A stretch of 64,000 bases of DNA. Source: Aplectana chamaeleonis. Lineage: Eukaryota > Nematoda > Chromadorea > Rhabditida > Cosmocercidae. A program made the position numbers and the translations under genes. The stretch covers positions 1 through 64,000 of the forward strand of contig JAPDOI010001366.1 of NCBI GenBank assembly GCA_029168955.1. The letters run 5' to 3'. The notes beneath the pieces are model-generated. The model saw only the letters and a list, made by a program, of their open reading frames with translations, was not told the origin of the DNA and searched no databases. Positions 21,901 through 31,529 of the stretch are shown piece by piece. The stretch's first letter is position 1, and every line of letters starts with the position of its first letter.

Positions 21901-24900
21901 CAATGGACCTATGGACGAATCCACTACTTGTCGCCCAGTTCCTCCGCCTATGACCAAACCCTCTATGTGGCTGCAAAGAAGAAGAAGAGAGAGTAGGTGA
22001 AACGAATGTTGAAACTCCTCGTCCAAATGTTGACCTTGGAGCATGGAAGGCTGTGTTGCCCGGAATATTGGGATGATGATGGGTAGGGGATGGAGAGAGC
22101 TTGGTTTCTTGAACCAAGATGACGTCTGGATGGTAATTACGTGCGAAGAAAGAGAGAGAGAGCTCAGAAAACTTGGCACGAGGACCCTTGAGGTTGATAT
22201 GTACAGTGGAAAGGGGGCGATTGGAGTTAGAGGAGTCAGTTTTGGGAGGTAAGGAGCATGAAACACCACAACGAAAAGAAGAGTTATGATGCCTCACAGA
22301 ACTGAGACCCGAACACGAGAAATGCACCCACCTCTGACATCCGAAGCATTGGACACTTTTTCCATTCCAGGTGAAATCCTTGCTGCATGTGGCGCGTGGT
22401 TACTTCTGAACTGGTCCAGGATTCCTCTTCACACCGGCCCTTAGCGGGAAAATCCGAAGGAGAGCTGCGGCCGGCCAGCATCTATCCCATGACAAAAACT
22501 CTCTTCGTGGAGGGGATGACGTCGGTTTGAACGGAGGCGATCGTTTTTCCTCCACACTGCCAGAGCACAGACGTACGACATCTCGGCAGCATTCGCAAAA
22601 TGCAAGGCAGAATCAGGCGGTAGTCAGGGCTAAGCTCAGCATTCCGAGAGCTTTTGGAGGACGATTGGAGGAGCAAAGAGAGTATTTTGACCACTGATAA
22701 AGCCGTTCAAGAGCCTATTCCGGGATACGCAGAGCCGGTCAGACATTCTCTGGGCCAAGTTGCAAAATGATCAGTATTAAACTCTAGGTCGCGACTGGTT
22801 GTACGAAGAGGTCGCTGATTGAGAATCTACGTGGAGAAGCTCATATTCCACCAATGGAGGACTTTAAAGGCAAAGCCCGGTCAATTTTTGACTTTGCCGA
22901 AATTTGGGTTCGATATATTGAGTTGGCTCTGCTGAACACTGTCTGGACGTGTCAGAAACTATTAGGCTTTACATTCGATAAAAATCACCTTGAAGCTAGG
23001 AATTTCGGTATTCACAGCATGGTAATCATGGTCAGAATGCCGATATTCGTACTGTAGTTGTGCAGAATGCGGAATGGTAGACACACTTTTCCAACACGGT
23101 GGTTGCCGGAAGTGGTTGGATTGACTAGAAAACGATAGTTTTTTCCGTAATTCAGCACGTTTTCTGAGAATACATGTTAGCATACGTTCCGATTCAGCGG
23201 GAAATCTTGAAATTAAAGTTCTGCACGGATCCTGTCTTTGGGCTCAGCGGCAGTTCACCAACATTATAAAGCAGCTTTATCATCTGTGGAGAAAATATTG
23301 GGCCATTTAGGAGATACTCTTATCAGAAAATCGTTAGCCAATGATCTGAAAAAAAATATAGCAGAGATGAATCAAATCAAGAATGCCCCTGTCCTCTGCG
23401 CGCGGAGCGCACCCGTTCTATCGGGAAGATGTCGGTGGGGCGACACTCAATCCCAATCAGCCATAAAGAATCTGAATTACGAAGGCGCTTTAGGTGCATT
23501 CTCTTCGCATAGCTTTGTGGACTTCCTCCAATGCTGATGTTTCACGTGCATAGGTTAGACGGAAGTGAGCCCGATGTTCACCAAAATCTTGGAAATCGGA
23601 CCCACGATACAACGCTCTATCTTATTCGCCCGAGCAGAACTACAACGTTGGCTACAAAGGATTTGTAGACCAATCCGACAATGATAGCTGAATTATTCAT
23701 TCTGTGACAACACCCCGATATGAAACTATTTGGGGGGGGGGCGCTCAGGATTCAGTTGGAGAATGAATGATACCGCTTCCAGAAGTCGAAGTATTTCCAT
23801 GAAGTCTCCACGCAAACAACGACTGATAACACTATCAGGCATATGATACCAACCCAAATTTTCTCTTCCCAGGATGAATCATTTCATTTTCTCGATTGCC
23901 CTCCCCAAATAGTTTCAAGCCAACGCTACGGGGCTATAAGGAGAAAAGAAGGGTTATAGCGACTCCTTGGATGTCGTGTATAAGAGGGGTGTTGGCTGGC
24001 GTCCCTCAAGGAGGAGTTTTATCGCCCGCACTTCTCAGTTTATATCTTGAAGGCCTGACTGTTCCCTCTCAAGACATCAAGGTCGTTGCATATGCGGATG
24101 ATATTACTATAGTATGCCGGGATCGCGACATAAATGTAGCCGCCAGTAAGATCAATGACTACAAGATTGAGTTGAAATGCTTTTTCGTTCGCAAAATGCT
24201 CACGGTCTCTGCCTCTAAATCAATCGTCACCGTTTTTTCCACTAATAATGCGGAGCACAGAGCCCATCCCATGGTGAAGTGGGACGAAACTCAATTGCCG
24301 GCCGCCGGATTCCCCAAGCTACTCGGACTCGTGTTGGATTCTCGTTGAAGTTTCATAAGAACACTGAGCAGAAGCAAGCCACAGTGAAAACAAGACTTAA
24401 CGTGCTACGTGCTCTCGGTGGAACATCCTGGGTGTGCAGTAAAGAAACGATCCTGACCACGTATAAGGCTATCGTGCAACCCGCCTTGTAGTATGCCGCG
24501 CCTGTCTGGCAGCACATCGTGTCCGACACATCTTGGTCCAAGCTGCAGCGCGTCCAAAATTGTGCTCTGCGAATCGCAACAGGCTATTCCAAAAGCTCTC
24601 CTATAGAACACTTACATGTCGAAGCTCGCATCCGGCCAGTTAGGGACCATTTCCAACTCCAGGCTCGACAAATGTACATTAACATCGTGAAGCAGCCGAA
24701 TCATCTCTCGCGAAGAGTACTAAACCCGGTGGGAGAGAGATGCATCAGAAAGCCGTTCGCCGATGCTCCCTCGAAAGTAGATGTGCAGAGATGGACCGAA
24801 GCACAACAAGAACGTCTTCGTCTCTTGCGCGCGGAGCATACCCGATTCGTGAAGGAACACTTGAACAGAGTCGCCATAAACTCCATCCTGGGAGTCGCAC

Positions 24901-27900
24901 CTCCCAAGGTCAGCGAGACCGAGATGGAACTTGGCAGGCGTGCCAGGTGCACCCTTGCATCGTTACGCTGTGGACACTCTCTCATGCTAATGTCATATTT
25001 GCATAGGATTGGTAATAGCAAACCTGATTGTGGTAGTCAAGGGCATACTACCGCGCACCTGTTCAATTGCCCGATGAGACCGACTACATTGACGACAATG
25101 GATCTGTGGATGAACCCAACGCTAGTGGCCGAGTTTCTGAACCTATGACGAGAACCTCCTCTATGGCTGCAAAGAAGAAGAAGAGGTGTTGGCGTCAGTC
25201 TTCGGTTTTGGCCGCGCGAGAAGGAAAAATGCTTGTAAAAATGTGTCTCGCGGAAAGGACATTCGCCATTCTCGGGGTTTTCCATGGACTTGAATTGCAG
25301 TTTGAACATGGTTGAACAGAGGTAATCAAATGGCTGAAACTGCATTAAAACGAAATGGTTTCGTGATAGTTCTCCTTCAGATCAAATTCCTGACGAAAAT
25401 CTGGCATCCAAATATTAGCTCTCAAACAGGAACTATTTGCTTGGACATCCTCAAGGACCAATGGTTAGTGAATTACCGCCTATAAGTTTTGCATCAATGT
25501 GGTTGATATTGTTTCTCATTCTTTTTCAGGGCTGCATCGTTGACGTTGAGAACAGTGCTTCTGAGCATTCAGGCCCTCATGTGCTCTCCAGAACCAAAAG
25601 ATCCCCAGGATGCTGTTGTAGCTAAGCAATATATGTCAAATGCTGCATTGTTCAAGGTATGTTTGCGTATGGTTTCGCAGAAGCAAAGGTTTGAAAACAG
25701 GTTTCAGGCCTCCGTCAGAGCTGGTCGATCGTCTGAGCCCCGCCCTGTCGATAGCTTTTTCAATCAGTCATTCGTTTCATTTTTGGGAGCCTTAGGTGCC
25801 CCTCCCGTCCAGGATTGTACCGAGTTTCCGTAATAGCGATTGATAGCAGTAACAATCATCTTTTATCAACAGAGCTGTTCTTCATTTATTTGAATAGCTC
25901 TTGGGTGCCCCCCTACCCCGCATAGGACAGAACCGTACACTTGAGAGGAGTAATTGATTTTAAGGAAAAATCGGTTTGAAATCAGGTCTCAGGCGATGAT
26001 CAGTATTGACTTGTATCAATTGGTTCTAACTCCTATACATTTTTCAGGAGACAGCCATTTACTGGACGATTAAGTACGCGAAAGGAAGAGCCGAAGAGAA
26101 TCCTCATTATAAGGAACGTGTTGACAAACTTCGAGATATGGGAGTTACAGAGGTTAGAGTTTATCTGTTTTCTACCCTTTCTTGCAGGAAAATCCCTCTA
26201 TTCGAGCCACTATCTATAACCTGGAAGCGGGGAGCTTCTGGGCGCTTAATTTTAAGATAAGAATAACGGTAGTGTAATTTAAATTTCTTATTAATCGTCC
26301 ATCTATGTATGGGGGAAAGCCGCGACGCTGCCATGATGGCTTTATCATAACAGTCGGGTGGTTGTTTTTGAGAAAACACTGTCATTACAGAAGAAAGAAC
26401 GGTTTCGCTCTCGAAAGAGCGAGATAATAGCTGCATCGCGGCTTTCTAGAGATAGTAGGATACAAACTATACACACGCTCTCGAATAAAAGGGGTGGTGG
26501 CCATCGTGTATCAACACCCCTGAGGAGGTGGGAGAAACGGGGGAGGAGCGAGGTTCCCGATTGGACGCACACGGACCAGCCCCGTGTTGCGTCCAATCGG
26601 GAACCTCGCTCCTCCCCCGTTTCTCCCGCCTCCTCGGGGGTGTTGATACACGATGGCCACCACCCGAATAAAAGCCCACCATTTTATATGACTGAAGTAT
26701 TCGGGTGTAGTGTAGTCCACCAAAAGTTGCACATCTACTTAGTCATGGGAATCGGTTGGTCGGTGAACAATTTGCAGGAAAACTCACTGGAGCAGAACCG
26801 CTACCGCTCCACCGTTGGCGATCGTGTTGCTTGGGGGCTATTCATACTTCCAACGTCCCGCTCCGCCAGAGCGGACGAAGAGGTTAGTATGAATAAATTT
26901 TCTGCCTCCCGTGCCCCCCGCCTCTCCCGCGCCTCTCGATCCGTCACAGTGGTGTCGCTTGGCCATTCGTACTCCCCTCTCGCACCGCCGAGGTATTTGT
27001 TGGTTGCATTACTTGTTGCACGAAATTACGTCGTATAAGCGTAGCTGGGCCTGAGTGAAAGCGCGCAATACGTCTTGAGAAAGTGCGCGGGATTTAAGTG
27101 GGAGTGTTCAAGACGCAGTAGAAAGCGTTTGGGACCCATAAGGAAGTGCACCGGACGCCGCGAAAAGTATTCATCCCCGCAGTGGGAGTGCGCAGGTCGC
27201 CGGGGAAAGTTTGTGGGACCCAAGTGGGGTTACGGGGGGTTGCCGCAGAAATTATGCGAGACCCAAGTGGGCGTGCTCCCGACGCCGTAGAAATTGTATG
27301 GTATCCCCGTAGGAGTGCGCAGTACGTCATAGAAAGGGTATGGTATCCCCGTAGGTATTCGCAGAACGTCGTAGAAAGTATACGGAATTCAAATGGTAGG
27401 GCGCGCGCGCAGATGTTCGGGAAAGTTGCACTTAGGTTTGAATGTGAAACATAAGGGTCAAAATGCACGCCTCCACGCGGAAGGTACGCAAGAAATTGAC
27501 AAGGTTGTCGTGCGATTATGAATCTTGGCTCAAATCTAGTTGGAGGGGCCCACCCAAAATTCAATTCTGAGAATGAAAGTTGCCTCCGATATCGGTATTC
27601 CGATAGCGTTATCAGTCATTGTCTATTAAGAAAATCTCTAGGATAACTTACGTTCATTCATCAATCACGTAATCAAGGGGAACCGGCGTTTCACTTCTAA
27701 AAACAAACCCACCGATTTTCCGCCCTCCCGCTCTGCCGTGGCGATGTCGCTGAAGCATTCATACTTCGTTGGCGGAGAGGGAGACGCGGGAGGTAGAAAT
27801 TTCATTCATACTTACCTCTTCGTCCGCGCGGGCCGCTCTGGCAGAGCGGGAGGTTGGAAGTATGAATAGCTTAACCCCCATTCATAGCTGGTCACCAACA

Positions 27901-30034
27901 ACACTGCCGCGATCTGAAATCGGTGGACGAAGCGATTTGAAATCGCTTCATCCAGCGATTTTAAAGCGTCCGGCAACTAGGAATCGCTTTTGGGGCATGC
28001 AATTCCACGTGAAACGCGACGGAGATATGCGGACAACCCCGCGAGATTCAGTGTGGAGTCTGCAACTTGGCGCCGAATACCCTTGGTCTCGACGTAAGAT
28101 TACGGCCTAGTCGCTTCGACTTGACGAATCGCTTCCATCATTGAAGCGACGGGAGTAGTCGAAGCGACCTAACAAAATCGTGCAGGTCGCTTCGATCACC
28201 TTTGAAATACTCCAGTCGCTCGGCGATCGTGACTGAAACTGCAAACTGTTTCAACCCATCGCGACCCAGTGCAAGATCTGTTGCCGCGACGGGTTTTGTA
28301 GCTGTTGGCAGTGAAGCGACTAGTCGAAGCGACCTGCTATGAAAGAGCCTTTAGGAATTCCTGCATATCAATCACTTGCCGACCGCTTCTCATTGATAAG
28401 TAGATTAACAAAATTTGGTGGACTGCACTTTATATCCGGCCCATGTGTGCTGTGTAATGTCGAGGATCAAGATTTGTGGTTAGGCGCTGGGTTGAGCAGG
28501 CCATGGCGCCAATTTTCGGCGGAGCTACAACCCCCTCTGTTGACCAAAATTTTGGAAAACTTTGAAATTTTTCTACGATCCCCACTCGAGAAATAGAAAT
28601 CAAATTTGTATTCAGCTCACCGAGTAACCCTCGAATTTGAATTTTGACAGATATCTGATGCTTTGTTCAATTTACGGTGCACCCTTCGTAATCTATTGCA
28701 AGCTGTCAAAAATGGATAAACGGACCTCAGATTTGTGTCAAGGGCACAGTCCAACCTAAGAATCCTTTCCCAGTTTTTTTTTTCATATTGGAGAAAACTT
28801 TACGCTGATTACAATGATGTCGTCAAAATCGCTCAGAACCCACTTAAAACGGAGTTTTGGCCTCTCAAACATTGCGAATGTGAACAGCGGAACTTTTGAG
28901 GAGGAGTTGTCGCGGTCTTATTTTTTTCGTCATTCTCCACCGTCGTTCCGAAGCAGATCGCAATATAAAGCTAGACCAATAACAAGTGGAAGAACATAGA
29001 TTCTGTTCAGAATACATCTTGCATCTCGTCCGTATTGAGAGCGAATATTTGTCGATGGGCGTTACCCATTTTTTTCTTCTCTGGTCGGCTTTTTCCGCGT
29101 TTTTTCTTGCTTATTCGAGCGAACTGGAATTTCGCGCCTGGCAGGGTTGCTATACACGGCGGCCGTAGTATATTATCGAAAATTACCCCTGAGGTTGGAC
29201 TGTGTCCTTGAGCACTCCAAATAGCCCCTAGAGAAAATTTTTGAGCCATACTTATTGTAGCATTCCGGAAATCGTCAAAAGATTTAAGAAAAAAAAAACT
29301 TCGAAAACCTGTTTTCGACTCGAATACCATGATGGCCTCTGCAAGTACAGCTGTTCTCACACTGCAATCTTACTAGCAGCGGGCGACTTTTACTACATAC
29401 CTCATTTTAAATTACCAAGTGGTTTGGAGAATATTTCGTTTTTTCTCCATAAATTTTACGAGCGCTTCCGCAAACTGTAATTTTTTTTGCAAATTTTTTT
29501 GCGACCCCCCGTTGCGCCCAGCTGAAATTTTTCTCAACCCTGGTTAGACGTCTTCAGAAGGAGCTTTGATCGAATCATTACGTTTGGGTAAATATTGGGA
29601 AGAGGTGGGAAGAATAAACGTGTCGGGCACTACCGTATCAGACTGTAATTGTACGCTTATCGTTAGCCGATGTCAGTTTCAGGTCAGTGAACGGCTTCAT
29701 ATCATATTTATGACCCTTTCTGTGGGCACTCTGAGCTTCCGTGCGGAGATATTCCGCGAATGAAATGAAATTTCTGTAGCTATTGCCTTTTTTAGCTTTT
29801 TTTGAAACATCGAGATTGTTTGTTTGTGAATCTCCTGCTCGCTTTGGCTTTTCAATGCGATGCTCAATTTATAGGGAAGGTGTGCTTCAGGAAACATCTC
29901 GATCTTCCTGAACAAAGGGTAACTTGGCGCTCCCTATTCGTTTTGAGACTATCTCGTTGCAGGATGAGGCGATCTCAGTGCTTAGCTGCAACAACTGGGA
30001 TTTGGCGAAGGCTACCGACTACATTTTCTCGTGA
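12993..30034 (+). CDS. ubc-20: Ubiquitin-conjugating enzyme E2-25K (UBE2K) homologue with C-terminal UBA domain
   Basis: Cytosolic E2 enzyme that receives ubiquitin from E1 on a cysteine and builds chains (family knowledge). Exons: 12993-13208, 25381-25463, 25530-25656, 26048-26152 and 29963-30034; frames join cleanly to 200 residues, the length of human UBE2K. Exon 1 holds the N-terminal helix and beta sheet ([17 protein letters not shown]). Exon 2 carries the HPN motif (81-83) and the catalytic Cys92 ([11 protein letters not shown]), at the same position as in E2-25K. Exon 3 gives [11 protein letters not shown] and [11 protein letters not shown]. Exons 4 and 5 make the UBA domain, about residues 158-200 (LRDMGVTE, then [19 protein letters not shown]). 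All splice sites are GT-AG. Intron 1 (12.2 kb) and intron 4 (3.8 kb) are filled with transposons; introns 2 and 3 are 66 and 391 nt. The start follows splice acceptors at 12959 and 12974, candidate spliced-leader sites. First gene of the tandem cluster. Confidence 0.97.
13537..13720 (+). pseudogene. Reverse-transcriptase scrap in ubc-20 intron 1
   Basis: The frame gives [14 protein letters not shown] and [16 protein letters not shown], the RT block before the catalytic box, and then decays. It resembles the family of the complete copy at 18531 but is more diverged. The stretch 13209-13536 holds nothing recognised. Confidence 0.65.
13940..15270 (-). pseudogene. Degenerate non-LTR reverse transcriptase in ubc-20 intron 1
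   Basis: Minus-strand frames, broken by shifts, read in order [13 protein letters not shown] and LLSIVGKAF (about 15060-14990), [20 protein letters not shown] and [12 protein letters not shown] (catalytic FADD changed to FADG), then [14 protein letters not shown] and [14 protein letters not shown] near 14130-14050. This is an endonuclease/RT-type polyprotein of a lineage different from the PHD-EN-RT copies nearby. The active-site change and frameshifts show it is inactive. Confidence 0.75.
18568..20127 (+). pseudogene. Retrotransposon polyprotein, 5' part: PHD-like zinc finger and AP endonuclease
   Basis: Residues about 52-97 form a C4HC3 finger ([32 protein letters not shown]). Then follows an APE-type endonuclease: [42 protein letters not shown] with the metal-site Asp and Asn, and LSSDHVPVF with the catalytic Asp-His pair. 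A lysine-rich linker follows. Comparison with the older copy shows that a frame change near 20080 separates this part from the RT; the two overlap by four bases (GTGA at 20124-20127). I could not settle the original start codon. Confidence 0.85.
20124..21953 (+). pseudogene. Retrotransposon polyprotein, 3' part: reverse transcriptase and C-terminal zinc motif
   Basis: RT blocks in order: [72 protein letters not shown] and [13 protein letters not shown] (YADD active site). After them come [22 protein letters not shown] and a C-terminal [18 protein letters not shown] zinc-knuckle-like motif ending in LVAQFLRL. Relative to other copies a segment at about 21095-21295 is out of frame (compensating shifts at both ends), so [15 protein letters not shown] lies in another frame. 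Hence close to intact but not functional as it stands. Confidence 0.88.
22868..23236. mobile_element. TTAA-type MITE, AAGGTCCGGTCAA family, in ubc-20 intron 1
   Basis: Begins after TTAA (22864-22867) with AGGCAAAGCCCGGTCAATTT and shares AAATTTGGGTT and GGCTCTGCTGAAC with the better-preserved copy at 39367-40228. The right end (TTCTGCACGGATCCTGTCTTT) is decayed. From 23237 to 23924 no gene is recognised; a frame at 23238-23537 reads [19 protein letters not shown] but matches nothing I know. Confidence 0.6.
23925..25183 (+). mobile_element. 5'-truncated non-LTR retrotransposon copy E in ubc-20 intron 1
   Basis: Begins inside the RT ([35 protein letters not shown]) and runs to the C-terminal zinc motif ([20 protein letters not shown]) and ending LVAEFLNL. 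The tail is GCTGCAAAGAAGAAGAAGAG. A frameshift near 24348, a TAG at about 24489, and loss of CPD in the zinc motif show it is dead. It is clearly diverged from the copies at 15717 and 18531, so it represents another subfamily or an older insertion. It ends about 200 bp before ubc-20 exon 2. Confidence 0.85.
26492..26665. mobile_element. 174-bp near-perfect foldback element with 9-bp target duplication
   Basis: GGGTGGTGGCCATCGTGTAT at the left is the inverse of ATACACGATGGCCACCACCC at the right, and the arms pair almost throughout (GAACCTCGCTCCTCCCCCGT). GAATAAAAG flanks it (26483-26491 and 26666-26674). A 9-bp duplication suits Mutator-like elements. In ubc-20 intron 4. Confidence 0.8.
26832..27880. 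mobile_element. Inverted-repeat element (about 1.05 kb) carrying a 42-bp minisatellite
   Basis: GCTATTCATACTTCCAACGT and CGCTC-CCAGAGCGG at the left are mirrored at the right (AGCGGGAGGTTGGAAGTATG, AATAGC). Long GC-rich arms pair for about 130 bp. A tandem array fills the middle. No transposase-like frame. In ubc-20 intron 4. Confidence 0.7.
27100..27405. repeat. Minisatellite, period about 42 bp, 7 units
   Basis: Units of the form GGGAGTGCGCAGTACGTCGT followed by AGAAAGTATGGGACCCAAGT recur every 42-43 bp with 20-35 percent divergence. The length is a multiple of three, so long frames on both strands are artefacts. Confidence 0.75.
27920..28340. repeat. Cluster of GTCGCTTCGA motifs in both orientations
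   Basis: GTCGCTTCGA or its inverse TCGAAGCGAC, and shorter forms (GAAGCGAT), occur about ten times, including AGTCGCTTCGACT and CTAGTCGAAGCGACCT. It looks like an inverted-repeat element remnant. Confidence 0.55.
28738..29211. mobile_element. TTAA-type MITE, GGCACAGTCCAACCT family, in ubc-20 intron 4
   Basis: Ends TCAAGGGCACAGTCCAACCT and AGGTTGGACTGTGTCCTTGA are inverted. The TTAA edges have decayed to TCAA/TTGA. Related copies lie at 30865, 32160 and 46574. From 29212 to 29962 nothing is recognised. Confidence 0.7.
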
Positions 30035-30550
30035 ATGCAATGTGTGCTCCCTTGATTCTCTTCAAAACGTGGAGTATTCCTGTTTGTGCGCTGTCTTACT
30101 GGTTCATCTTTCCATCCATTCATATTAGGGTTTGTCCAATGGGTTAGATTCAATACACTTTGTGTGTGTGATGTCCTTGTCATCAATTTTCCCCAAATTG
30201 TCATCAACGTCTGCAACGTCCAGTCCTTGCTCATACATCCGTTTGATTATGCTAACAAATTCTCATCAGTTGCTTCTCCTTTGGTCTTCAGTGTTCGATG
30301 ATAGTGTATTAGCAGGAACCGGTCCATTTAACGATCTTGTTTTCTTTTCTATTCTCACCGGAAGAATACTTGTCATTTCACTGCTACTAATTTCGTCCGT
30401 GAAATTCCCATTTCGGATGTCTGCGTGGCATCTTGCATGAGTTAATTTTTGTCCATCGACTTTCTTCGTGAAGGAATTGAGTCATAAATATTTATCACTG
30501 GCCGTTGTTCTGCTGTTAATTTGGTCGAGTCCATACTCTACGGTATAGTG

Positions 30551-30831
30551 TACTGTGCTTCTCGGGGTCAAATTCCTGTCCGCGATCGCGTCTCGACACG
30601 TTTTGCGGCCGCACGCTGTCGAGCCGAAAGAGTTTCCAGCGCCGCAGCCGCTGATATTTTATTCTTGGTGGGCTTTGGAAACTGGAACCTGAAAAAATTG
30701 GAGAAAACTGTTTAAAAAAAGCCACCCGAGTCGGCTTTGGCGCTGGAAACTAGACTGACTGGACCGCGGGCGGCCGCAAAGCGTACCGAGACGGAATGGC
30801 GGACCGGAATTTGGCCTTGAGAAGCACAGTA
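30551..30831. mobile_element. TA-flanked inverted-repeat MITE, TACTGTGCTTCTC family, between ubc-20 and cox-17
   Basis: Ends TACTGTGCTTCTCGGGGTCA and GGCCTTGAGAAGCACAGTA are inverted, with GCGGCCGCACGC/GGCGGCCGCAAAGCG inside. Three relatives lie at 50227, 57242 and 58505. The preceding spacer 30035-30550 should hold the ubc-20 3' UTR; no perfect AATAAA was seen there. Confidence 0.75.
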
Positions 30832-30864
30832 AGTGATTATTGAAAATGTGAACTAGATCTGGAC

Positions 30865-31348
30865 TTGAAGGCCAGGTCCAACCTCAGGGGTAGTTTTTGA
30901 TATTATGGTCGGTTCGCTTCTTATAGCAACCCCGCCAAGCGCGAAATCTCAATTCGCTCAAACAAACGAGAAAAGGCGAGCAAATGGCCGACGACGCCCC
31001 CAGAGAATGAAAAGTGGGGCGCGTCTACCTGCAAGTTTTCGATTTCTTCAGGGACGGGATACGCGTTGGATTTTGATCAGAATGTATGTTCTTCTATTCT
31101 CTTCGGTGAAGCTTCATATTTTGTCCTGCTCCAGCGCGATGGTTCCGAATGAAGGGAAAAAACAGGCGCGAGACAACTCGTCCGCAAAATTCTCCACGTT
31201 CAAATTGACAATTTCTGAAGGCCCATAACTTCGTTTGCAGTGGAGTTTAGGCAATTCTGAAAACATCGCTGTGTTCAGCGTTAAACTCTTTTTAGGCCAA
31301 GCACGAAAACAAAAAAAAAACGATTCTGAGGTTGGACTGTGCCTGCCT
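30865..31348. mobile_element. Decayed TTAA-type MITE, GGCACAGTCCAACCT family, upstream of cox-17
   Basis: Left TTGAAGGCCAGGTCCAACCT and right GAGGTTGGACTGTGCCTGCC are inverted. With the element at 30551 it accounts for about half of the ubc-20/cox-17 spacer, suggesting that the spacer was once much shorter. Confidence 0.65.
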
Positions 31349-31489
31349 TTGCTAGGAAATGTTCTGGAGTTTTTCTTGCTGACATCCACTTGAACCCCTT
31401 TGCCTGGAACTTGAAAACGTTTCTCTTTGATAACTTTCGCTCCAATTTCAATGGTGTCATGGCATGAGCTGCGTCTTGGCTGGGTAATT

Positions 31490-31529
31490 CATTCTTTTAG
31501 GTCGATTACACGATTACTTCAAGAGAAAA
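31490..31529 (+). promoter_or_regulatory. Candidate spliced-leader acceptor before cox-17
   Basis: A pyrimidine tract and TTTTAG end at 31500, leaving a 29-nt leader before the ATG at 31530. No coding exon is needed upstream, so trans-splicing is the simplest reading. Confidence 0.5.

Larger units (their letters stand above)
18531..21986 (+). mobile_element. Near-intact PHD-EN-RT non-LTR retrotransposon (younger copy) nested in the older one
   Basis: About 3.46 kb, from GTGCTGCCGAGATG to the tail GCTGCAAAGAAGAAGAA. GAGAGAGTAG flanks it on both sides (18521-18530 and 21987-21996), and the older minus-strand element joins up across one copy of that repeat. The 5' end coincides within one base with that of the older element, so both look full length. 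The tail is (AAG)n rather than polyA, as in CR1-like elements. It lies in ubc-20 intron 1 in the same direction as the gene. Confidence 0.9.
15717..22591 (-). mobile_element. Full-length PHD-EN-RT non-LTR retrotransposon (older copy), split by a second copy
   Basis: Reads on the minus strand from 22591 (5' end TGCTGCCGAGATG) to the 3' tail GCAAAGAAGAAG at 15717. The copy at 18531-21986 interrupts it inside the endonuclease. The 5' part (22591-21987) carries the PHD-like finger and start of the endonuclease ([12 protein letters not shown]). The rest (18530-15717) carries GDFNAHT, the linker, RT ([35 protein letters not shown]) and the C-terminal part. Flanks are near-identical target duplications, on the minus strand ATTTTGCGAA and ATTTTGCGGA. 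Without the insert it is about 3.4 kb. Many stops and shifts show it is dead. Confidence 0.85.

Noticed and set aside
27026..27564. Overlapping frames on both strands with repeated [13 protein letters not shown] words
   Set aside because: Products of the 42-bp minisatellite; no start context or splice structure.
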